A stretch of DNA of 19,093 nt from Dehalococcoidia bacterium (GTDB lineage Bacteria > Chloroflexota > Dehalococcoidia > SM23-28-2 > RBG-16-64-32). The position numbers and the translations under genes were made by a program. Below are positions 13,743-19,093 of this stretch, piece by piece (the stretch's first letter is position 1; each line of letters opens with the position of its first letter). The DNA is taken from the NCBI GenBank assembly GCA_030690405.1, contig JAUYGU010000075.1:1-19093 (forward strand), in the 5' to 3' direction. A model generated the notes under the pieces. It was not told the DNA's origin and searched no databases. It worked only from the letters and a program-made list of their open reading frames with translations.

Positions 13743-14837
13743 GTGCGCCCCCGCACCACCGCCGACATCCCCACGCCGGCGCTCCTCGTGGACGTGCCGG
13801 CGATGGAGCGGAACATCCGCCGCATGGCGGCGTTCTTCGCGGACGGTCCGTGCAAACTGCGGCCGCACTTCAAGGCCCACAAGACGCCCGAAATCGCCCG
13901 CCGCCAGCTCGCCGCCGGCTCCTGCAGCGGCCTTACCTGCGCCACCGTCGCCGAGGCGGAGGTCGCGGCGGAGCTGTGCGACGACATCCTCATCGCCAAC
14001 CAGGTCCTCGGCCCCGGCAAAGCCGCGCGCGTCGCCGCCCTCGCCCGGCGCATCGATATCAAGGTGGCGGTGGACTCCCTCACCGGCGTCGAGGAGATCG
14101 CCGCCGCCGCGCGGCCGGCCGGCGTCACCGTCGGCGTCCTCGTGGAGGTCGCCGCGGGGTTCCGCTGCGGCGTCGCCCCCGGCGAGGAGGCGGTCGCCCT
14201 CGCCCGGCGCGTCGCGGAGGCGAAAGGCGTCGCCCTGCGCGGCGTCATGGGCTACGAAGGCCACGCCGTGGGGCTGGAGGACCGCGGCGAGCGCGAGGCG
14301 GCCGCCCGCAGCGCCATGGAGCGGCTGCTATCCAGCGTCCGGCTCGTCCGCGAGGCCAGCCTCCCCTGCGCGATCGTCAGCGCGGGCGGCACCGGCACCT
14401 ACGACATCACCGGCCGGCTGGAGGGGATCACGGAGATCCAGGCCGGCTCCTACGTCCTGATGGACACCGCCTACGCGAAGCTCGGCCTGCCGTTCGAGCA
14501 GGCGCTCAGCGTGCTGGGCACGGTGCTCAGCCGGCCCAGCGCCGCGATGTGCGTGGCGGACTGCGGCCACAAGTCCTGCACCATGGACCACGGCAACCCA
14601 GCCGTGAAGGGGATCGCGGGCGCGAGCGTCGTCTTACTCGCCGACGAGCACGCGCTGATCAGCCTGCCGCCGGCGTCCGGGATCAAGCCGGGTGACAGGA
14701 TCGAGCTGTGGCCGTCCCACGCCGACCCGACGATCAACCTGCACGACATGCTCTACGCCACGGAGGGGGAGACGGTCATCGATATGTGGCCGGTGACTGC
14801 GCGGGGCTACGCCGAACAGCGCGCGCCCGGCGGCTAG
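13743..14837 (+). CDS. D-threonine aldolase-like PLP enzyme (alanine racemase N-terminal fold, type III)
   Basis: Members cleave D-3-hydroxy-amino acids (D-threonine to glycine and acetaldehyde) or dehydrate D-serine, using PLP and a metal ion. The 364-residue protein opens with DIPTPALLVD and ERNI. It has the PLP-lysine block RPHFKAHKTPEIA (40-52), where Lys44 is the likely Schiff-base lysine. The phosphate-binding GGTGTY lies at 215-220 and EIQAGSYVLMD at 231-241. In the C-terminal domain, PSHADPT gives His326 and Asp328, matching the His-x-Asp metal site of D-threonine aldolase instead of the His-x-Cys zinc site of eukaryotic-type D-serine dehydratase. Aldolase is thus favoured, from remembered family knowledge. 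It starts at GTG 2 bases after gatA and shares a CTAG with the stop of the convergent diguanylate cyclase. Confidence 0.85.
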   Translation: MRPRTTADIPTPALLVDVPAMERNIRRMAAFFADGPCKLRPHFKAHKTPEIARRQLAAGSCSGLTCATVAEAEVAAELCDDILIANQVLGPGKAARVAALARRIDIKVAVDSLTGVEEIAAAARPAGVTVGVLVEVAAGFRCGVAPGEEAVALARRVAEAKGVALRGVMGYEGHAVGLEDRGEREAAARSAMERLLSSVRLVREASLPCAIVSAGGTGTYDITGRLEGITEIQAGSYVLMDTAYAKLGLPFEQALSVLGTVLSRPSAAMCVADCGHKSCTMDHGNPAVKGIAGASVVLLADEHALISLPPASGIKPGDRIELWPSHADPTINLHDMLYATEGETVIDMWPVTARGYAEQRAPGG

Positions 14838-16087
14838 GCCTTGGCGCCGCTGACCTCGGACTCTTCCTCTTCCGCCACGCCCCCGCTGAAGCGCCAGCGG
14901 TTGCCGCCTTCGCGCTTCGCCTCGTACATCGCCTGGTCGGCCGCCCGGATGAGGTCGTCGGCGTCGCTGCCACAGTTCGGGAAGACCGCGATGCCGAAGC
15001 TCAGGGTCGGCACCGGCAGCCCATCCCAGGCGCGGTCCTTCTTCTTCTCGATGTACTGGGCCACGCGCCGGCAGAGCTTCACCGCTCCCAGCGCGCTGGT
15101 GTCCGGCAGGAGCATCAGGAACTCGTCGCCGCCCATACGGCCGATGTAGTCCGTCTCGCGCGACTTCTCGGCGAGGCCGCGCGCCAGGAACTGGAGGATG
15201 CGGTCGCCGTGGGGGTGACCGCCGAGGTCGTTGCAGGCCTTGAAGTTGTCACCATCGGCCAGCACGACGGTGAGCGGGCGGCCGCCCCTCTGGGCGAGCG
15301 CCAGCAGCTCCCGGAAGCGTCGCGTGATGGCGCCTCGGTTCAGGAGGCCGGTGAGCTGGTCCGTCTCCGCCCGCTTGAGCAGCGCCTCCGTGCGCTCTTC
15401 CACCTTCCGCTCCAGCTCCTCGTTCAGAGCCTGGAGCTGCCCCTGCACAGTCATGAGCTCCGCGTTGGCCCTGAGCGCCTCATCCCGCTCGCGCCGCACC
15501 TCGCTGCCGATGAACACCATCCAGAAGGTGACAGTGGCCAGCACTCCGATGAAGGCGACTGTCGTGGTCACGACGAACCCCAGGTCGCGGAAGCGGTCGG
15601 GCCCCTGCGGGAGGTACCACTGGTGGGGGACCATACCTGTCGCGTCGAGAGTAACGATAGTGATGAACGCCGCGGCGATGGCAACGGTGAAGGCGACGGC
15701 CTGTCGCGGGGAGAGGAACACCGTGGCGTACATCAGGGCGTAGATGTAGGCCACGGAGCCCAGCCAGCTCAGGCCGCCGAGGAAGTAGACGATCCCCGTG
15801 TGGAACACCAACTCCAGAGCGAGCAGCAGGTAGTGGAGACGGTGGAGCGTTCGCTCCTCCTGGACCTTCGCCAGCCGCCAGCGGTAGGCAAGGAGAACTG
15901 CGGCCTCGGCGGCCAGGACGAGGACAAAACCGACCGGCATCGGGTAGCCGATTGGAATGAGGACCACCCAGAGCGCCATGAACAGCAGCACCAGCGCCAG
16001 GCGTGCGAACGCGAACGCTTTGTGCTGACGCTTATTCCGCGCGAGCGTGTCCATCCCGGCGACCGCCGGGGTCTGTGCTGGCTGCAT
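14834..16087 (-). CDS. Membrane-bound diguanylate cyclase (GGDEF domain)
   Basis: It would make the second messenger c-di-GMP from two GTP at the cytoplasmic membrane. Counting from the ATG at 16087 (417 residues), about six hydrophobic segments lie between residues 28 and 195. A helical, coiled-coil-like linker (about 196-240, rich in Glu/Arg/Leu) follows, then the GGDEF domain (242-400). The domain is intact: DQLTGLLNR, the metal-binding ADGDNFKACND, GGDEF at 319-323, and an inhibitory I-site RETD (310-313) exactly five residues upstream. An acidic tail ends the protein. I see no EAL or named sensor domain; the membrane part may itself sense. The frame extends to a TTG at 16222 and another ATG lies at 16054. 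I chose 16087 because the extra N-terminus is Arg/Pro-rich and unlike the rest, but no ribosome-binding site is well placed for any start. Confidence 0.88.
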   Translation of the reverse strand: MQPAQTPAVAGMDTLARNKRQHKAFAFARLALVLLFMALWVVLIPIGYPMPVGFVLVLAAEAAVLLAYRWRLAKVQEERTLHRLHYLLLALELVFHTGIVYFLGGLSWLGSVAYIYALMYATVFLSPRQAVAFTVAIAAAFITIVTLDATGMVPHQWYLPQGPDRFRDLGFVVTTTVAFIGVLATVTFWMVFIGSEVRRERDEALRANAELMTVQGQLQALNEELERKVEERTEALLKRAETDQLTGLLNRGAITRRFRELLALAQRGGRPLTVVLADGDNFKACNDLGGHPHGDRILQFLARGLAEKSRETDYIGRMGGDEFLMLLPDTSALGAVKLCRRVAQYIEKKKDRAWDGLPVPTLSFGIAVFPNCGSDADDLIRAADQAMYEAKREGGNRWRFSGGVAEEEESEVSGAKA

Positions 16088-16247
16088 CGTGGTCGCCTGT
16101 CGGCTCCCCCTCCTTGCGAATCGCGGATGTCTCGGCGGCCGCTGTCCGGGCAAGACCCATCGTCCATAGAGTAAGATTCTTTTCAGACTAGCAGCGTTTC
16201 GCCCTGCAGCGCCCTGCGCCAAACCTTAACGGAAGCCAAACACGGTT

Positions 16248-16490
16248 ATGTCACGCGAGCCCTCCCCAACCGTCGAGGCCTACGCCGGCATCCGCTACCC
16301 CGAACGCCCCGTGCGCGTGTTCTGGCGCGGCCGCTGGCGCATCGTCGACCGGGTGGAGCACCAGGAGCAGCGGCCGGACTGCCGCTGCTTCACCGTCCGC
16401 CTGGCCGCGGACGAGCTCTCGCAGGATGACAATAGGCTGCGCCTCTGCTACGATTACGCAAACGACGCTTGGACCGTCAGGCCGTCGTGA
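16248..16490 (+). CDS. Small conserved hypothetical protein, DUF6504-like
   Basis: This 80-residue protein has no signal peptide or membrane segment. It contains an aromatic and basic cluster, RPVRVFWRGRWRIVDRVEH (about 20-38), then CFTVRLAADE and a C-terminal LRLCYDYANDAWTVRPS. The pattern of a short beta-rich domain ending in a Tyr-Asp...Trp strand resembles DUF6504-type proteins, which have no known function. It contains three cysteines (Cys45 and Cys47 close together, and Cys67), but no metal-site claim is justified. A weak GGAAG lies about 12 bases before the ATG. It is followed 39 bases later by the aminotransferase on the same strand, and the two are probably co-transcribed. That it is a real gene is supported by its position and its protein-like composition. 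Confidence 0.7.
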   Translation: MSREPSPTVEAYAGIRYPERPVRVFWRGRWRIVDRVEHQEQRPDCRCFTVRLAADELSQDDNRLRLCYDYANDAWTVRPS

Positions 16491-16529
16491 GGCGGACGGA
16501 GAACTGTTTCCGCCGGAGGCAACCGCCAG

Positions 16530-17711
16530 GTGACTGAAAGCTCCTACACGATCAAGCCTGAGTTCATCTCCGATAGGGCGCGGAATCTACCCGCCTCCGG
16601 CATCCGCCGCTTCTTCGAGCTCATCTCGAACATCGACGGCGTCATCTCGCTGGGCGTGGGCGAGCCGGACTTCGTGACCCCGGAGAGCTTCACGAAAGCC
16701 GCCTTCGACGCCGTGGCCCGGGGGGAGACGCACTACACCTCCAACTACGGCCTGCCGGCCCTGCGCGAGGCCGTCGCCGGCCACCTGGAGAGGCTGTACG
16801 GCGTCCGCTACGACCCTCGAAACGAGATCCTCATCACCATCGGTGTGTCAGAGGGGCTGATGCTGGCCCTGCTGGCGATCCTCAACCCGGGCGACGAGCT
16901 GCTCTCCCCCGACCCCTATTACGTCGCCTACCGGCCGAGCTGCCAGATCGCCGGCGGCACGTTCGTGCCCGTCCCCACGAGCATGGAGACGGAGTTCCGG
17001 GTGAGCGCCCAGGAGATGGAGGCCCACCTGACGGACCGGAGCAAGGCGATCCTCCTCGGCTATCCCTCCAACCCCACCGGCGCCCAGATGACCCGCGAAG
17101 GGCTGGCGGAGATCGCCGACCTGGCCGCCAGACAGGACCTGTTCGTCATCTCCGACGAGATATACGACCGGCTGTCATACGGGCTACCGCACACCTGCTT
17201 CCCTTCGCTTCCCGGCATGCGGGAGCGCTCGGTCCTCCTGGGTGGGTTCTCAAAGGCCTACGCCATGACCGGCTGGCGGGTGGGCTGGGCCTGCGCCCCG
17301 GCGGAGCTCCTGGAGGCGATGATGAAGATCCACCAGTACATCATCATGTCCGCCCCCACACCCTCGCAGTACGCCGCCCTGGAGGCGATCCGAAACGGCG
17401 AGGAGGAGGCCCAGCGCATGATCGCCGAGTTCGACTCCCGCCGCCGCCTTATAGTCGCCGCCCTCAACGAGATGGGGCTGACCTGCTTCGACCCCGGCGG
17501 CGCTTTCTACGCCTTCCCCTCCGTGCGCTCCACCGGCCTTGACGACATCGAGTTCGCGGAGCGGCTGCTGGTGGAGGAGAAGGTGGCGGTGATCCCGGGC
17601 TCGTCGTTCGGAGACTGCGGCCGCGGCCATGTGCGCGCCTGCTACGCCGCGCCCAAGCCGGTACTTGAGGATGCCCTGGAGCGCATCCGCCGCTTCGTCG
17701 GGAGCCTCTAG
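16530..17711 (+). CDS. PLP-dependent class I aminotransferase (AspC/AlaT-like)
   Basis: This enzyme transfers an amino group between an amino acid and a 2-oxo acid in the cytosol. The 393-residue length is normal for the fold-type I aminotransferase subgroup. Visible landmarks are LGVGEPDF (41-48), HYTSNYGLPALREAV (68-82), YPSNPTGAQ with Asn181, SDEIYDRLSY with Asp209 (which contacts the PLP ring nitrogen), and FSKAYAMTGWRVGW with the Schiff-base Lys242. GHVRACYA near the C-terminus holds the carboxylate-binding Arg. The start is GTG at 16530 after GGAGG (16515-16519, 10-base spacer). Aspartate, alanine or aromatic substrates, or N-succinyl-diaminopimelate, cannot be told apart from motifs alone. 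It follows the small DUF6504-like gene and converges on the cupredoxin gene with 1 base between stops. Confidence 0.92.
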   Translation: MTESSYTIKPEFISDRARNLPASGIRRFFELISNIDGVISLGVGEPDFVTPESFTKAAFDAVARGETHYTSNYGLPALREAVAGHLERLYGVRYDPRNEILITIGVSEGLMLALLAILNPGDELLSPDPYYVAYRPSCQIAGGTFVPVPTSMETEFRVSAQEMEAHLTDRSKAILLGYPSNPTGAQMTREGLAEIADLAARQDLFVISDEIYDRLSYGLPHTCFPSLPGMRERSVLLGGFSKAYAMTGWRVGWACAPAELLEAMMKIHQYIIMSAPTPSQYAALEAIRNGEEEAQRMIAEFDSRRRLIVAALNEMGLTCFDPGGAFYAFPSVRSTGLDDIEFAERLLVEEKVAVIPGSSFGDCGRGHVRACYAAPKPVLEDALERIRRFVGSL

Positions 17712-17712
17712 G

Positions 17713-18387
17713 CTACTCCAGTTCCAGCGTCCCGAACTCGATCGTCGGGTGGAAGGCACAGCGGAAGAGGTACGAGCCCGGGTCATCGATCTTCACGACC
17801 ACACGTCCCGTCTCGCCCGCCTTGATCGCAAACGGCGCCGGGTTGAAGTCGTCGGCCGTGTCGTACTCGTTGTCCGGCCCGGCCACCACCATGTTGTGGC
17901 TCTGCTGCGTCCCCGACGTGTTCGTCACCAGGAACTCGATCACCTCTCCGGCCTTACCCGCGATCTTCGTGAGACTGAAGTTGACATCGTCCACGTTGAG
18001 GCTAACGGAGTTGTCAGGCGTCTTCCCCGCCACCCGCGGGTCGGGCGTCGGCCCGGGCTTCGCGCCGCCGCCGCCGGAAGAGCCGCTGGTGAGGATGAGC
18101 ACCGCCACGACGACGATGCCGCCGACCACCACCGGCAGCCCGATCATCCAGCCGGAAACGCGTATGCCGCTGACCCGCTGCCAGAGGCCGGTGCTGCCCC
18201 TGGCCTTCTTGCGTCCCGTCCGGGAGTGCACCACCTCTTCGCGGGCGGCCTTGCGCTCCTCGCGCGGCGGCGGAGCGGCGCGCTCGGGGCCGCCCTCCGC
18301 CTGGGCCTCCTGGGCTGGCCTCTGCCCTTCTTCCCGCTGTTTTGCCCGCCGGCGGGCCTCCCGGCGCTGCTTTCCCTTACCGCTCAA
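17713..18387 (-). CDS. Membrane-anchored cupredoxin-domain protein with atypical copper site
   Basis: I chose the TTG at 18387 because AGGAG (18397-18393) sits 5 bases before it. The longer frame to the ATG at 18465 has no ribosome-binding site and runs into a likely -10 element. From the TTG the protein has 224 residues: a very basic Arg/Lys/Glu-rich cytosolic region (1-75), one membrane helix (about 80-100), a Gly/Pro linker (GSSGGGGAKPGPTPDP) and an extracytoplasmic cupredoxin domain (about 125-224). Blue-copper-type ligands His164 (QSHNMVV), Cys210 and His213 (RCAFHP) are present. The axial Met of the usual HPxM pattern is Ile216 (HPTI). It may bind or carry copper or electrons at the membrane face. 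It is divergent from the DUF4097-type gene across a CRP-like operator. Confidence 0.82.
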   Translation of the reverse strand: MSGKGKQRREARRRAKQREEGQRPAQEAQAEGGPERAAPPPREERKAAREEVVHSRTGRKKARGSTGLWQRVSGIRVSGWMIGLPVVVGGIVVVAVLILTSGSSGGGGAKPGPTPDPRVAGKTPDNSVSLNVDDVNFSLTKIAGKAGEVIEFLVTNTSGTQQSHNMVVAGPDNEYDTADDFNPAPFAIKAGETGRVVVKIDDPGSYLFRCAFHPTIEFGTLELE

Positions 18388-18392
18388 GCCGA

Positions 18393-18397
18393 CTCCT
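18393..18397 (-). promoter_or_regulatory. Ribosome-binding site that decides the cupredoxin start
   Basis: On the minus strand AGGAG is followed after 5 bases by TTG (18387-18385). It is the best-spaced Shine-Dalgarno and start pair in this frame and argues against the upstream ATG codons at 18465 and 18462. Confidence 0.65.
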
Positions 18398-18460
18398 GTT
18401 CCGCTCGCGGCGTCCCTGCGCCGCACGCTTGCCCTAAGCTTAGCCACATCCGACGCTAAC

Positions 18461-18466
18461 ATCATA
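18461..18466 (-). promoter_or_regulatory. Candidate -10 element of the cupredoxin gene
   Basis: TATGAT (minus strand, 18466-18461) matches TATAAT at 5 of 6 positions and would start RNA near 18454, about 67 bases before the TTG start. No good -35 is visible 16-18 bases upstream, which fits an activator-dependent promoter but also a chance match. Confidence 0.35.
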
Positions 18467-18518
18467 TCGGACGATACCGGACTTCGCTGTAGGGCTTTGC
18501 CCGACGCCCGGCAGGGGC

Positions 18519-18534
18519 TGTGACGGCAGTCACA
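18519..18534. promoter_or_regulatory. Perfect CRP/FNR-family operator between divergent genes
   Basis: TGTGA (18519-18523), six bases CGGCAG, TCACA (18530-18534). This is the exact consensus palindrome recognised by cAMP-receptor-type regulators (CRP, and GlxR in Actinomycetota). The symmetry extends one more base pair on the inside (TGTGAC/GTCACA). It lies in the short divergent region between the cupredoxin gene and the DUF4097-type gene, where an operator is expected. Binding by a particular regulator is inference. Confidence 0.6.
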
Positions 18535-18556
18535 CCCCTTCGCGCCGCACCTGCGT

Positions 18557-18562
18557 TAAACT
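18557..18562 (+). promoter_or_regulatory. Candidate -10 element of the DUF4097-type gene
   Basis: TAAACT matches TATAAT at 4 of 6 positions. A start near 18569 would give an almost leaderless mRNA (ATG at 18572) and would place the CRP-like operator centre about 42 bases upstream, the position of class II activator sites. This is a low-confidence call. Confidence 0.25.
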
Positions 18563-18571
18563 GGGGGCGAA

Positions 18572-19093
18572 ATGGGTATCCAGCATCCGCTTCAGCCCGG
18601 CGCCTCGCTACGCATCCTTGCCAGCTCCGGCGAAGTCGTCGTCACCGCCGAGGAGCGCGACGACCTGGACGTGGAGCCGCCGGACCGCCACGTCGAGATG
18701 AAGGACGGCGGCACCGCCGAGGTGAAGTCGCGTTCCGGCAGCCTCCGCGTCCGCTGTCCGAAGGGTACCGACGTGTCCGTCGGCGTCATCTCCGGTCGCG
18801 TCCGGCTGGCGGGCGAGTTCGGCTCGGTCAAGGTATCCGCCGTCTCCGGCCACATCGAGATCGATTCGGCCAGCGGAGACGTCGACGTGCGCAGCGTGAG
18901 CGGCCACCTCAGCGTCAACACCTGCGGCGGCCGCTGCCAGCTGAACACCAAGAGCGGCCGCATCCGCATCGGCTGGGTGGAGATGGCGGCCCGCGTTTCC
19001 ACCCTCAGCGGCAGCGTGGAGATCGGCACCGCCGGCGAGGAAGAGGTGGTGGTCAAGTCTATCTCCGGCGGCGTCACCGTGCGCGTCGCCGAG
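18572..19093 (+). CDS. DUF4097-like beta-repeat protein, 3' end beyond the window
   Basis: The frame from ATG 18572 stays open for 174 codons to the window edge without a stop. After an N-terminal strand pair (LRILASSGEVVVTAEERDD), the protein is built of a repeat beginning Ser-Gly then alternating hydrophobic residues. Ser-Gly pairs lie at residues 55, 74, 92, 110, 128, 146 and 165, a period of 18-19. Examples are SGRVRL, SGHIEI, SGHLSV, SGRIRI and SGSVEI. This is the pattern of DUF4097 putative adhesins, thought to form a right-handed beta-helix-like solenoid. No signal peptide or membrane helix is visible in the part present, so location is unclear. GGGGG four bases before the ATG could serve as a weak ribosome-binding site. 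Function is unknown; regulation by a CRP-type factor is suggested by the operator upstream. Confidence 0.82.
   Translation, partial: MGIQHPLQPGASLRILASSGEVVVTAEERDDLDVEPPDRHVEMKDGGTAEVKSRSGSLRVRCPKGTDVSVGVISGRVRLAGEFGSVKVSAVSGHIEIDSASGDVDVRSVSGHLSVNTCGGRCQLNTKSGRIRIGWVEMAARVSTLSGSVEIGTAGEEEVVVKSISGGVTVRVAE

Noticed and set aside
1..19093. CRISPR arrays, mobile elements, toxin-antitoxin or defence genes, tRNA or rRNA genes
   Set aside because: Both strands were read for regularly spaced repeats, transposase or integrase motifs, and cloverleaf or rRNA signatures. None was found. Nearly all sequence is accounted for by ordinary metabolic and envelope genes.

Overview
The window is GC-rich (roughly two thirds or more G+C by eye) and densely packed with bacterial genes. 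It carries two coenzyme F420 genes, a class A penicillin-binding protein, gatC-gatA without gatB alongside, frequent TTG and GTG starts, and many 4-base gene overlaps. I favour a high-GC Chloroflexota lineage (Dehalococcoidia or Tepidiformia-like), with Actinomycetota as the alternative. No rRNA, tRNA or other taxonomic marker is present, so this is inference. I see no tRNA, rRNA, CRISPR array, transposase, integrase or prophage gene.

Layout. Bases 1-622 hold the 3' part of a crotonase-family gene, cut by the window edge. Two adjacent perfect hairpins (628-682) separate it from a convergent F420 pair: npdG (F420:NADP oxidoreductase) and cofE (F420-0 gamma-glutamyl ligase), overlapping by 4 bases on the minus strand. 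A 319-base divergent intergenic region (2149-2467) carries a promoter for each direction and a GC-rich, foldable leader. The leader precedes a three-gene ABC importer (ATPase, permease, NMT1/THI5-like lipoprotein; 2468-5113). A membrane-anchored protein with a zinc-protease HExxH motif follows (5151-6347).

The minus-strand block 6350-11856 holds a KimA-like potassium transporter, a bifunctional penicillin-binding protein and a SAM-dependent methyltransferase. The last two appear to form an operon read from the methyltransferase. A divergent extended -10 promoter then drives gatC-gatA, the A and C subunits of the tRNA-dependent amidotransferase, plus a D-threonine-aldolase-like PLP enzyme 2 bases downstream. 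This last gene ends on a CTAG that also encodes the stop codon of a convergent membrane diguanylate cyclase (14834-16087). After it come a small DUF6504-like protein, a class I aminotransferase, a minus-strand membrane-anchored cupredoxin and, at the right edge, an incomplete DUF4097-type repeat protein.

Most genes are housekeeping or general metabolism (cofactor, cell wall, tRNA charging, amino acids, ion uptake, second messenger), not one dedicated system. The least ordinary parts are the structured leader and unknown substrate of the NMT1 importer; the uncharacterised HExxH protein; and the cupredoxin/DUF4097 divergent pair, which is separated by a perfect CRP-type operator. The cupredoxin also lacks the usual axial Met and probably starts at an internal TTG. 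Other points of note are the tandem hairpin pair and the crotonase lacking both classical catalytic glutamates.
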